A stretch of 64,000 nucleotides of DNA. Source: Bacillota bacterium (lineage in GTDB: Bacteria; Bacillota; Clostridia; Peptostreptococcales; Anaerovoracaceae). A program made the position numbers and the translations under genes. The stretch lies in assembly GCA_017433375.1 (NCBI GenBank), contig JAFRHG010000002.1, positions 91,361-155,360 on the forward strand. Reading direction: 5' to 3'. Positions 8,833-16,892 of the stretch are shown here, piece after piece (position 1 is the stretch's first letter; each line of letters starts with the position of its first letter). The notes below the pieces were generated by a model. The model saw only the letters and a list, made by a program, of their open reading frames with translations. It was not told the DNA's origin and did not search any database.

Positions 8833-9330
8833 ATGGCGAGAAGAAAGCGTCGGAGCAAACAGTTCCGGGACAGCAGCAAAATCATCGATATGGAGCAGGC
8901 CCGCAGGGAGCGCCAGGAACGGCGGCAGCAGAACGCGGCCGCGCCGGAGCCGGAGGAGATCGAGCGCTCACCGGAATCCAGCGCCAGGTACAACCACCGC
9001 CGGCGGATGCTGCGCCAGAGGCAAAAGCGGCGCCGGGCGGCTATTGTTGTCGTGGCGGCGGTGCTGGCCATTGCCATCGGGATCTCCTTCGGACAGATCC
9101 TGAAGCTCAAGCACGACCTTCACACGGCCCAGAAGCAGCAGGAGGAATATAAGCAGGAAAAGGAACAGCTGGAGAAGGATATGGCCGAGCTCAACGATCT
9201 GGATTATCTGGAGGAGCAGGCCAGGGACCAGATGCGGCTGATCAAACCGGGTGAGACCCTTTACATCTTTCCCGAGGATATGACGGAGGATCAGACGGAA
9301 GAACAGACGGAGGAAACGAAACAGGAATGA
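8833..9330 (+). CDS. Septum formation initiator, FtsB/DivIC family
   Basis: A 165-residue bitopic protein. The basic cytoplasmic N-terminus (about 1-70) is followed by one membrane helix (about RRAAIVVVAAVLAIAIGI). An extracytoplasmic coiled coil follows (KQQEEYKQEKEQLEKDMAELN), then the DivIC-type segment DLDYLEEQARDQMRLIKPGE. Proteins of this kind join FtsL and DivIB/FtsQ at the septum. GAGGT precedes the ATG. Its stop overlaps the rsmA start (ATGA). The acidic Thr/Glu tail is variable. Confidence 0.85.
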   Translation: MARRKRRSKQFRDSSKIIDMEQARRERQERRQQNAAAPEPEEIERSPESSARYNHRRRMLRQRQKRRRAAIVVVAAVLAIAIGISFGQILKLKHDLHTAQKQQEEYKQEKEQLEKDMAELNDLDYLEEQARDQMRLIKPGETLYIFPEDMTEDQTEEQTEETKQE

Positions 9331-10205
9331 ATCTGTACTCACCGGCAACCCTGCGGTATCTGAAGGAGAAATACGGATTCCGGCTGACCAAGAGCCTGGG
9401 GCAGAATTTCCTGCAGGACCCGTCGGTCATCCGGGAGATGATCGACGGCAGTGAGATATCCGGGGAGGATCTGGTGATCGAGATCGGCCCTGGCATCGGG
9501 GTGCTGACCGAGGCTGCCGCGGAAGCGGCGGGATATGTGGTTTCCGTCGAGGTGGATGAGCGTCTGCTCCCCATCCTGGAGGAGACCCTTCAGGATTGCG
9601 GCAACGTGGAGATCATCTGCCAGGACATCCTGAAGACGGACCTGAACAGCCTGATCCGGCAGAAGCGGGAGGAACACGGGATCACGGGGAAGACCCGGAT
9701 CATCGGCAACCTTCCTTACTACATCACGACCCCCATCGTGATGAAGCTTCTGGAAGAACAGGTGGAGGCGGACAGCATCACCATCATGATGCAGAAGGAA
9801 GTCGCCGACCGGATGAAGGCAGCGCCGGGTGAAAAGGACTGCGGCGCTATCACGGCGGCGGTTCAGTACTACTGCCAGGTGTCCCAGGTCGCCCGGGTGC
9901 CCAAGGAGGCATTTCATCCCCGGCCGAAGGTGGATTCGGCGATCCTGCACCTTAAGATCCGGCCGACCAGGGCGGTGTCGGTGAAGGATGAAAAACTGTT
10001 TTTTGACTGCGTGCGTGCCGCCTTCGGCCAGCGCAGGAAGACCCTGTGCAACGCCCTTTCCGCGGGGCTGGGGCGGACGAAGGACGAGATCCGGACGGTG
10101 CTCGGCGCAGCGGGCATAGAGGAAAGCCGGAGAGGGGAGACCCTGTCCATGGAGGAGTTTGCAGCGATAGCCAATGAAATGGCGGAGACGATAGATGGAA
10201 GATAA
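9327..10205 (+). CDS. rsmA: 16S rRNA (adenine(1518)-N(6)/adenine(1519)-N(6))-dimethyltransferase
   Basis: A 292-residue RsmA/KsgA. The SAM-binding motif IEIGPGIGVLT (about 52-62), the N-terminal KSLGQNFLQD and the catalytic NLPYYITTP are present, and the C-terminal helical domain has AAFGQRRKTL. It dimethylates two adjacent adenines of 16S rRNA helix 45. Length is normal. It is translationally coupled to the DivIC gene by a 4-nt overlap and overlaps the next gene by 11 nt. Confidence 0.96.
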   Translation: MNLYSPATLRYLKEKYGFRLTKSLGQNFLQDPSVIREMIDGSEISGEDLVIEIGPGIGVLTEAAAEAAGYVVSVEVDERLLPILEETLQDCGNVEIICQDILKTDLNSLIRQKREEHGITGKTRIIGNLPYYITTPIVMKLLEEQVEADSITIMMQKEVADRMKAAPGEKDCGAITAAVQYYCQVSQVARVPKEAFHPRPKVDSAILHLKIRPTRAVSVKDEKLFFDCVRAAFGQRRKTLCNALSAGLGRTKDEIRTVLGAAGIEESRRGETLSMEEFAAIANEMAETIDGR

Positions 10206-12270
10206 GACTGAACCCAGAGAAGAAGTACAGGCGGAAATCGAGAAGGACGCCGATGCCGTCGCGAAAGAGGCCGCGGCGGAGACGGAGCAAAAGCAACCCG
10301 GGCTGCTGACGAGGATCTTCAAAAGCGATGTGATGATCCTGATCATCGGCGCCATTGTGGTTGACTTTATTGTAGAATCCCTTTCCCGCCATTCCCCCAT
10401 TGCCAGCGCGCAGTTCATGGTACAGCATCCTCTGGTCAGCATCTGCAACGTCATGCTGATCCTGGCCGTGCTGTCCCTTTCCCTGCTGTTCCGCAAGCGG
10501 GTCTTCGCCATGTGCATGTTTTCCCTGATCTGGATCACTCTGGGCATCACCAACTGCGTGATCCTGGCCAACCGGATGACCCCCTTCAACGTCAAGGACC
10601 TGAGCAACCTGAAGGAGGGGACCCAGATCCTGCGAAACTACTTTTCCGTGGTCAACCTGGTGATCATCGGGCTGGGCGCGGCTGCCTTCGTCCTGCTGGT
10701 CATCCTGCTGTACCGGAAGACGCCGAAGCGGAAGGAAAAGGTCAGCTACAAGAAGGCCGTCACGGCGGTGATCCTGATCATCGCCCTTGCCTTTGGAACC
10801 GTGGAAGCCGGCATGCACACCGGTGTGCTGGACACCTTCTTCGGCAACCTGGCCTACGCCTACCGGGATAACGGCATGCCCTATTCTTTCATGATCACCT
10901 GGCTGAAGACCGGGATCGACAAGCCGGCCAACTACTCCGAGGCGGAGATCCGGAGCATCTTCTCCAAGGGGGAGATGGGCAAGGACGGCATTTACACCCC
11001 CGGCGAGGATGACGAGTTTACCGGGGATAAAAAGCCCAACATCATCTATCTGCAGCTGGAATCCTTCATCGACCCGTACATGGTCAAGGGGTTCGAATAC
11101 AACAAGGATCCGGTGCCCAATTTCCGCAAGCTGATGAAGGAATACTCCTCCGGCTACATCACCGTTCCGGCGGTGGGCGCGGGAACGGCCAACGTGGAGT
11201 TCGAGGCGATCACGGGAATCAGCGCCCGCTTCTTCGGGCCGGGCGAATACCCCCACAAGAGCATCCTCACCGAGCAGACCTGCGAGTCCGCTGCCTACGA
11301 TATGAAGCAGATGGGCTACTCGTCCCACGCCATCCATAATCACCGGGGCGCTTTCTACAACCGGAACACCGTGTTCAAGAATCTGGGCTTCGACACCTTC
11401 ACCTGCCTGGAGTACATGAACAACGTGACGAAGACGCCGAAGAACTGGGCCAAGGATACGGTGCTGACGAGCAGCATCATCGATGCCCTGGAGAGCAGCA
11501 GGGGTCCGGACTACATCTACACCATCTCCGTGCAGGGACACGGCAAGTATCCCACGGAGCAGGTGCTGGAGGATCCGGAGATCCAGGTGACCAAGTCGCC
11601 CAGCGAGGAGCAGAAGTGGGCCTACGAGTACTTCGCCAATCAGATGTATGAGATGGACGACTTCATCAAGGAGCTGACGGATACCCTGAAGGACTACGAT
11701 GAGGACGTGGTGCTCGTCATGTACGGAGACCACCTGCCTGCGCTGAACATGACCGAAGACATGATGACCTCCGGGGATCTGTACAAGACCCAGTATGTCA
11801 TCTGGAGCAACTTCGATATGCCGAAGAAGGACAAGGATACGAGCACCTATCAGATCCACGCTGAGGTGACCAAGCGCCTGGGCATCTCCGCCGGCATGCT
11901 GACCCGCTACCATCAGGACTACCGCGGGGAGAAGACCTACATGCGCAACTTCCGGGCTCTGGCCTACGACATGCTCTACGGAGAGCGGTACATCTACGGC
12001 GGGAAAAATATCTTCAAGCCGACGGATATGCGGATGGGCGTGAAGGAGATCAAGATCGACAAGATCGTCAAGGTTGGCGATGACTACTATATCAAAGGAC
12101 AGAACTTCACCGAGTTCAGCCGGATCTCCCTCAACGGCGAGATCCTGAAGACCGTCTACCTGGGACCGACCATTCTGGCCCTCAACGAGGAGGTCGATCC
12201 GGAAGAGGCGGTCAATATGAAGGTCAGCCAGGTGGAGAAGAACAAGGAAGTGCTCAGCACCACCGAGTAG
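10195..12270 (+). CDS. LTA synthase-family phosphoglycerol transferase (membrane sulfatase fold)
   Basis: A 691-residue membrane enzyme. An acidic N-terminal tail (about 1-40) is followed by about five membrane helices up to residue 230. The extracellular alkaline-phosphatase/sulfatase domain has NIIYLQLESFID (metal-binding Glu), the nucleophile Thr near 331 in GAGTANVEFE, and VMYGDHLPAL. LtaS-type enzymes move glycerol phosphate from phosphatidylglycerol to lipoteichoic acid or glycans. A C-terminal segment of about 90 residues resembles a small beta-domain and is not part of core LtaS. It overlaps rsmA by 11 nt, so it is probably in the same transcript. The exact acceptor is unknown. Confidence 0.85.
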   Translation: MEDKTEPREEVQAEIEKDADAVAKEAAAETEQKQPGLLTRIFKSDVMILIIGAIVVDFIVESLSRHSPIASAQFMVQHPLVSICNVMLILAVLSLSLLFRKRVFAMCMFSLIWITLGITNCVILANRMTPFNVKDLSNLKEGTQILRNYFSVVNLVIIGLGAAAFVLLVILLYRKTPKRKEKVSYKKAVTAVILIIALAFGTVEAGMHTGVLDTFFGNLAYAYRDNGMPYSFMITWLKTGIDKPANYSEAEIRSIFSKGEMGKDGIYTPGEDDEFTGDKKPNIIYLQLESFIDPYMVKGFEYNKDPVPNFRKLMKEYSSGYITVPAVGAGTANVEFEAITGISARFFGPGEYPHKSILTEQTCESAAYDMKQMGYSSHAIHNHRGAFYNRNTVFKNLGFDTFTCLEYMNNVTKTPKNWAKDTVLTSSIIDALESSRGPDYIYTISVQGHGKYPTEQVLEDPEIQVTKSPSEEQKWAYEYFANQMYEMDDFIKELTDTLKDYDEDVVLVMYGDHLPALNMTEDMMTSGDLYKTQYVIWSNFDMPKKDKDTSTYQIHAEVTKRLGISAGMLTRYHQDYRGEKTYMRNFRALAYDMLYGERYIYGGKNIFKPTDMRMGVKEIKIDKIVKVGDDYYIKGQNFTEFSRISLNGEILKTVYLGPTILALNEEVDPEEAVNMKVSQVEKNKEVLSTTE

Positions 12271-12318
12271 CGGGGGCCGGCAGCGGCATGAAGGCCGGGC
12301 GGACCGGAGAAAGGCAAC

Positions 12319-12954
12319 ATGGCAAAGGTAAGAGTACCTCAGCTGGAAACGGAGCGGCTCATTCTTCGCCGCTGGGAGAAGAAGGACGCGCCCCAGTTAT
12401 ATGAATACGCGAAGAACCCCAACGTGGGACCGCCGGCGGGGTGGAAGCCCCATGAGTCCGTGCGGGAATCCCGGATGATCATCGATCAGCTCTTCCGGAT
12501 CAACGCCACCTGGGCGGTTGTCCTGAAAGAGTCGGGCAGGATCGTCGGCAGCATCAGCCTGGAGCCGGACAAGTTCCGGACGAACATCCGCACCCGGGAG
12601 CTGGGCTATTCCCTGGCGGAGGATTGCTGGGGCCGGGGACTGATGACGGAAGCGGCCCGGACGGTGATCCGGTATGCCTTCGAAGAAATGAAACTGGAGA
12701 CCCTGATGATCCGCACGTCGAGCAGCAACCGCAGAAGCCAGCGGGTCATCGAGAAGTGCGGCTTCGTTTACGAGGGGACCCTGCGCAGGGCCAGCCGGCT
12801 CTTCGACGGCACCGTCCGCGACACCCGTGTTTACTCCATGCTGAGGGAGGAGTACGAGGAGCGGCGGGCCGCGGAGCTTGCTGAGGCGGCAGCAGCCGTG
12901 TCGGAAGCGACAGCCGCAGCGGTGGCGAAAGCAACGGCAGAGGCGGCTGAATAA
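12319..12954 (+). CDS. GNAT-family N-acetyltransferase (RimJ/RimL-like)
   Basis: A 211-residue protein beginning VPQLETERLILRRWEKKDAPQLYEYA, the standard start of RimJ/RimL-type acetyltransferases. The acetyl-CoA loop is around LAEDCWGRGLMTEAARTVIRYAFEE, followed by SSNRRSQRVIEKCGFVYEGTLR. The substrate (ribosomal protein N-terminus, other protein or small molecule) cannot be told. The last 35 residues are almost all Ala/Glu/Thr (for example AAAVAKATAEAAE), an unusual low-complexity tail whose DNA holds a degenerate copy of the recurring 11-mer. AAAGGCAAC just before the start is another near copy. Confidence 0.88.
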   Translation: MAKVRVPQLETERLILRRWEKKDAPQLYEYAKNPNVGPPAGWKPHESVRESRMIIDQLFRINATWAVVLKESGRIVGSISLEPDKFRTNIRTRELGYSLAEDCWGRGLMTEAARTVIRYAFEEMKLETLMIRTSSSNRRSQRVIEKCGFVYEGTLRRASRLFDGTVRDTRVYSMLREEYEERRAAELAEAAAAVSEATAAAVAKATAEAAE

Positions 12955-12983
12955 CCTTGAACGAGATGGGGAAATGTGATAAT

Positions 12984-13475
12984 ATGTGTAAGTCTGCGGA
13001 AAGCTTCATGAGAGAGGCTTTGGCCGAGGCGGAAAAAGCCGGCGCTCTGGGCGAAGTCCCCGTGGGCGCAGTGATCGTCCAGGACGGACAGGTCATCGCC
13101 AGGGGGCACAACCGGACGGAGACGGACAGGGATCCCACTGCTCACGCGGAGATGATCGCTATCCGGCAGGCGGCGGAGAAACTCGGCGGCTGGCGGCTTC
13201 CCCGGTGTACCATGTATGTGACCCTGGAACCCTGCAGCATGTGCGCGGGGGCCATCGTCTGGTCGAGGATCGACCGGCTGGTCATCGGAACCATGGATCC
13301 CAAGGCCGGGGCCTGCGGATCCGTGTTCAACATTCCGCAGGAACAGAGGCTGAACCATTACACAGAAATAGAGACAGGACTGCTGGCGGAGGAGTGCGCC
13401 GGCCTGCTGAAGGCCTTCTTCCGGGAACGGAGAAAGCAGAACAATACCGATAAATCGGAGGACGAAAGGGAATGA
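12984..13475 (+). CDS. tadA: tRNA-specific adenosine deaminase
   Basis: A zinc deaminase that converts A34 to inosine in tRNA-Arg(ACG). HAEMIAI gives the zinc His and catalytic Glu, and PCSMCAGAI gives the two zinc Cys. EVPVGAVIVQDGQVIA and HNRTETDRDPTAHAE are typical of TadA. The start at 12984 (MCKSAESFMREAL) matches family length. ATG 12966 and TTG 12957 are in-frame alternatives that would add 6 or 9 residues. The C-terminal 15 residues are polar and variable. The stop overlaps the next ATG (ATGA). Confidence 0.92.
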   Translation: MCKSAESFMREALAEAEKAGALGEVPVGAVIVQDGQVIARGHNRTETDRDPTAHAEMIAIRQAAEKLGGWRLPRCTMYVTLEPCSMCAGAIVWSRIDRLVIGTMDPKAGACGSVFNIPQEQRLNHYTEIETGLLAEECAGLLKAFFRERRKQNNTDKSEDERE

Positions 13476-14395
13476 AAAGAGTAAGTGCGCTGGTTTGCGC
13501 GATGATCGTAGCGATTGCCATGATGGCGCCGGCTTGCCTGGCGGTCACGGACACCACATCGGTTGATCCGGGCTTTACCATCGTCTCCTCATCGCCGAAG
13601 GACGGCGATGAGGGCGTTGCTGTGGACAACTTCAGTGTGAAGATCTACTTCAGCAAAGAAATGATGCCCAAGTCCGCAGCCATTCGCAAAAGCAACGCAG
13701 CCCAGTTCACCCTGGTTGACGAGGACGGCAAGAAGGTGCCCCTTAAGGTCTACTACAGCGAAAAGGAAAAGAAGCGCGGCCTGATGATGGTTGCCGCCGA
13801 CTATACGGACAACAACAAGAAGAACGTCCAGATCAAGGGCGCGTCCAAGTACACCCTCACCATCGGCGACAAGCTGCAGGCGACGGACGGATCAAAGTAC
13901 AATCAGACCACGAAGATTCAGGTCACCACCCTGAACCAGCAGAGATCCATGATCGTCTACATGGTCCTCATGGTCGCCATGATGGGCGGCATGGTCTTCT
14001 TCACCATCCGCAGCACGAAGAAGGCGGAGGAAAAGAAAAAGGAAGAGGCCAGCACCAAGGGAGCCAACCCCTATAAGGAAGCAAAGAAGACCGGCAAGTC
14101 CGTAGAGGAGATCGTCGCCAAGAATCAGAAGAAGAGAAACAAGCAGGAGGAAGCCAAGGCGAAACAGAAGGAAAGAGAAGCGGCCCTTGAAGCGGAGATC
14201 CTGGAGAAGATGCGCCGGGAAAAGAATAAGCGGGTCAAGGCGCCGGCCCCCATCTCAGCGGTGGGCAGCACCTATAAGGTGCAGGTCAAGAAGACGGAAA
14301 AAGAACCGGTGAAGACCAATAAGGGAACGACGAACCCGAAGAACCAGTCGGGCAAGAAGAAAAACGCCGGCAAGAAAAAAGGCAAAAAGAAATAG
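13472..14395 (+). CDS. Exported Ig-like (SbsA-type) domain protein with membrane helix and basic cytoplasmic tail
   Basis: A 307-residue protein. A signal peptide (about 1-24, hydrophobic MIVAIAMMAPACLA) is followed by an Ig-like domain of the type found in SbsA and related surface proteins (about 30-150: SSPKDGDEGVAVDNFSVKIYFSKEM, YTLTIGDKLQATDG). A membrane helix comes next (about 167-187, IVYMVLMVAMMGGMVFF), then a Lys/Glu-rich tail of about 120 residues ending GKKKNAGKKKGKKK. This layout implies an extracellular Ig domain and a cytosolic tail. It is coupled to tadA by a 4-nt overlap. The function is not known. Confidence 0.75.
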   Translation: MKRVSALVCAMIVAIAMMAPACLAVTDTTSVDPGFTIVSSSPKDGDEGVAVDNFSVKIYFSKEMMPKSAAIRKSNAAQFTLVDEDGKKVPLKVYYSEKEKKRGLMMVAADYTDNNKKNVQIKGASKYTLTIGDKLQATDGSKYNQTTKIQVTTLNQQRSMIVYMVLMVAMMGGMVFFTIRSTKKAEEKKKEEASTKGANPYKEAKKTGKSVEEIVAKNQKKRNKQEEAKAKQKEREAALEAEILEKMRREKNKRVKAPAPISAVGSTYKVQVKKTEKEPVKTNKGTTNPKNQSGKKKNAGKKKGKKK

Positions 14396-14405
14396 GTAAT
14401 GCAGG

Positions 14406-14445
14406 CTGCGGCATTGATCCCACGGATGAATGCCGCAGTTTTTTT
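14406..14445 (+). terminator. Rho-independent terminator
   Basis: A perfect 10-bp stem CTGCGGCATT / AATGCCGCAG with a 13-nt loop followed by seven T. It ends the run that includes tadA and the Ig-like gene, 11 nt after the stop. Confidence 0.9.
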
Positions 14446-14485
14446 CAGGAGACGAACGATGGGAAAGGACGATCAGGAGGCGTAC

Positions 14486-15433
14486 ATGCACGGCGAAAAC
14501 AAGCGAATCGAAATAAAAGCCTATGCCAAAATCAACCTCTGCCTGGATGTGCAGGGGCTTCTGGAGAACGGCTATCATCAGGTGGCCATGGTCATGCAGC
14601 AGATCCTCCTCTGCGATGATGTGCTGCTTCGCTTCACGCCGGATGAAGGGGCGGAAGGCCTTGCCATCAGCATGGGGACCAACCGCCCGTACCTGCCGAC
14701 GGACCGACGGAACCTGGCCTGGCAGGCGGCGGAGCTTATGGCGCAGACCTACGTCCCCGACATTAAGGGAAGGCTGCGGATCGACATCAAAAAACGGATC
14801 CCCGTGGCCGCCGGCCTGGCCGGGGGAAGCAGCAACTGCGCGGCGGTGATCCACGGGCTGAACCGGATCTGGGACCTGGGCCTTTCGGTAAAGGATCTGT
14901 GTGAGGCCGGTGCCCGGCTGGGCTCCGATGTTCCCTTCTGCGTCATGGGACAGGCGGCGGCGGATCCCGGGCTCAGGGTTGCCTTTGCCCACGACCCTCT
15001 GGCCTGTCACTGCGCCGTGGCCACGGGCAGGGGCACGGAGCTGGAGCCGGTTCCGGGACTGGACAGCCATCTGGTTCTGTCCAAGCCGCCCATCAGCGTT
15101 TCCACGGCGGAGGCCTACCGGGGAGTGGATGAAGTGGAGATCCCCCGGCGCCCGGACATCCCGGAAATAGTTCGCGGGCTGCGGAAAAAAGACCGGGACC
15201 TGATCGAAAAAAACATGGTCAATGTACTTGAAAATTTCACGCTGAAGCGGTATCCTATAGTTGTGTATACAAAGGACAAAATGCAAAGCGAGTGCAACTG
15301 CGACGCTCTGCTGATGAGCGGCAGCGGACCCTCGGTGTTCGGGCTCTGTACGGACAGAGAATCGGCGCAGGAAGCGTGCCGGATCATGAAGGGGATCAAC
15401 CGGGAGAGCTTTTGGACACGAACGACCGTCTGA
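14486..15433 (+). CDS. ispE: 4-(cytidine 5'-diphospho)-2-C-methyl-D-erythritol kinase
   Basis: A GHMP-family kinase of the MEP isoprenoid pathway, 315 residues from the ATG at 14486, which has AGGAGG at 14475-14480. The longer open frame runs back through the upstream terminator and is not used. Motifs: IKAYAKINLCLDVQG, the ATP-binding PVAAGLAGGSSNCAAVI, and LMSGSGPSVFGL near the C-terminus. It is followed after 15 nt by a GntR regulator, a gene order I recall from many Clostridia. Confidence 0.93.
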   Translation: MHGENKRIEIKAYAKINLCLDVQGLLENGYHQVAMVMQQILLCDDVLLRFTPDEGAEGLAISMGTNRPYLPTDRRNLAWQAAELMAQTYVPDIKGRLRIDIKKRIPVAAGLAGGSSNCAAVIHGLNRIWDLGLSVKDLCEAGARLGSDVPFCVMGQAAADPGLRVAFAHDPLACHCAVATGRGTELEPVPGLDSHLVLSKPPISVSTAEAYRGVDEVEIPRRPDIPEIVRGLRKKDRDLIEKNMVNVLENFTLKRYPIVVYTKDKMQSECNCDALLMSGSGPSVFGLCTDRESAQEACRIMKGINRESFWTRTTV

Positions 15434-15448
15434 CGGGGAGGACAGGAT

Positions 15449-16132
15449 ATGCTGAATTTTGATATACAGAACCATAAACCGCTGCGGGAAATGGTCTATG
15501 AAGAACTGAAGATGCAGATTCTGACCGGCGGCATCGTCCCGGGAACGCGGATGATGGAAGTGGATCTGGCCGAAGAGATGGGCGTCAGCAGGACGCCGAT
15601 CCGGGAAGCCATCCGCAAGCTGGAGAAGGAAGGCCTGGTGACCATCGAGCCCAGAAGAGGCGCCTATGCGTCCATGATTTCCACCGAGGACATGGTGGAG
15701 ATCCTGGAGGTGCGTCAGGACCTGGAGGGGCTGGCGGCCTATCTGGCAGCGTCACGGATGAACGATAAGGAGATGAAGCAGCTGAACGAGATCGCCGAGC
15801 GGTACAACAAGGCGGTAACGGAAGGCAGCATGAAAGACATGATCCAGTACGATACCAAATTCCATCGTCTGATCGTGGACTCCTGCAGCAACAAGATCCT
15901 CGTTCATATGATCGAGCAGCTGCAGGAACTGGTCCTGCGTTTTCGGTACATCTATTATGATAATTTCCGCAGGGCGGAGAACATGCCCGAGGAACACCGG
16001 GCGATCATAGAGGCTATCGCCAGCGGCGACGCTGACCATGCCCGGCAGGTAGCGGATGTGCACATCGACCGGCTGAAGCAGCTGGTCATCGAAGAGGGTG
16101 TGCAGCAGGGCGAGCCCGAAACCAGTGAGTAA
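15449..16132 (+). CDS. GntR-family transcriptional regulator with FCD domain (FadR subfamily)
   Basis: A 227-residue regulator. The winged helix (about 10-75) has PLREMVYEELKMQILTGGI and DLAEEMGVSRTPIREAIRKLEKEGLV. The FCD effector domain (about 90-215) has the usual metal-binding residues in YDTKFHRLI, EEHRAIIEAI and VADVHIDRL. FCD regulators sense small carboxylates or sugar acids, but the effector here is unknown. It follows ispE directly, and a hairpin with a T tract closes the unit. Confidence 0.9.
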   Translation: MLNFDIQNHKPLREMVYEELKMQILTGGIVPGTRMMEVDLAEEMGVSRTPIREAIRKLEKEGLVTIEPRRGAYASMISTEDMVEILEVRQDLEGLAAYLAASRMNDKEMKQLNEIAERYNKAVTEGSMKDMIQYDTKFHRLIVDSCSNKILVHMIEQLQELVLRFRYIYYDNFRRAENMPEEHRAIIEAIASGDADHARQVADVHIDRLKQLVIEEGVQQGEPETSE

Positions 16133-16164
16133 GAGGCCGGATCCGTAAGGAGCGGCAGACGGAT

Positions 16165-16191
16165 AAAGCGGAGCGACGGCCCCGCTTTTTT
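16165..16191 (+). terminator. Probable Rho-independent terminator after the GntR gene
   Basis: The stem AAGCGG / CCGCTT (with GC pairing extending inward) is followed by six T. It is moderate in strength and placed between the GntR gene and the CvpA-like gene. Confidence 0.6.
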
Positions 16192-16205
16192 ACGAGAGAG
16201 GACGC

Positions 16206-16850
16206 ATGATTCTTGATATCATCACCGCAGCATTGATCGTGGTTCCCATGGGGATCGGCATGGCCAAAGGCGTGGCCTACATCGCGGCCAGGGCACTCGG
16301 CTGGATCGGTTCCCTGGTGGGCGCCTTCCTGCTGAACCCCCTCGTCACCAAGTGGCTGACGGCGAGTCCGATCGGCAACACGGTCTACGACTCTTTGGAG
16401 GATAAGTTCGGCGGACCGGCCCAGAGCGTGAACAGCGCCACCGAAGGCCTGCCCCAGATCATCAGCGGCGGGATCAACGCGGCGGTGCAGGACGCGACGG
16501 ATCAGATGGTTCAGATCGTCGGCGGGTTCATCCTGTCGGTGATGGCCTTCCTGGTGGTGGTCCTGGTGGTACGGGTCCTGGCCGGGATCCTGATCCGGGT
16601 CACTTCCCGCAGGCGGGGCAGCAGCGGCCGGATCCCCGTCATCAGCCGGCTGAACAAATTCGGGGGACTTCTGGTCGGCGGCGTCGAAGGGCTCCTGCTC
16701 GCCTTCCTGTTCCTGGCGGCCCTGATCCCCATCATGAACATGGCGTCCCCGGAGACGGCGGAATCCATCGCCGACGGCCTGCGCTATTCCTATCTGGCCG
16801 GGCCGCTCTACGACGGAAACTTCCTGCTGGTCATGACCACTTTCCGGTGA
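16206..16850 (+). CDS. CvpA-family membrane protein
   Basis: A 214-residue protein with about four membrane helices and the CvpA-type pattern: MILDIITAALIVVPMGIGMAKGVAY at the start, LSVMAFLVVVLVVRVLAGILIRV, and LNKFGGLLVGGVEGLLLAFLFLAAL. In other bacteria CvpA proteins are linked to colicin V export or envelope stress, but their reaction is unknown. A normal RBS (GAGAGAGGA) lies upstream. It is not obviously co-functional with its neighbours. Confidence 0.8.
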   Translation: MILDIITAALIVVPMGIGMAKGVAYIAARALGWIGSLVGAFLLNPLVTKWLTASPIGNTVYDSLEDKFGGPAQSVNSATEGLPQIISGGINAAVQDATDQMVQIVGGFILSVMAFLVVVLVVRVLAGILIRVTSRRRGSSGRIPVISRLNKFGGLLVGGVEGLLLAFLFLAALIPIMNMASPETAESIADGLRYSYLAGPLYDGNFLLVMTTFR

Positions 16851-16892
16851 ACTTATTGAGATATTATTCGATTAAGATATAAGGAGGCAGAG

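Noticed and set aside
14399..14485. Upstream extension of ispE
   Set aside because: The extra codons run through a strong terminator, and AGGAGG sits just before the ATG at 14486.
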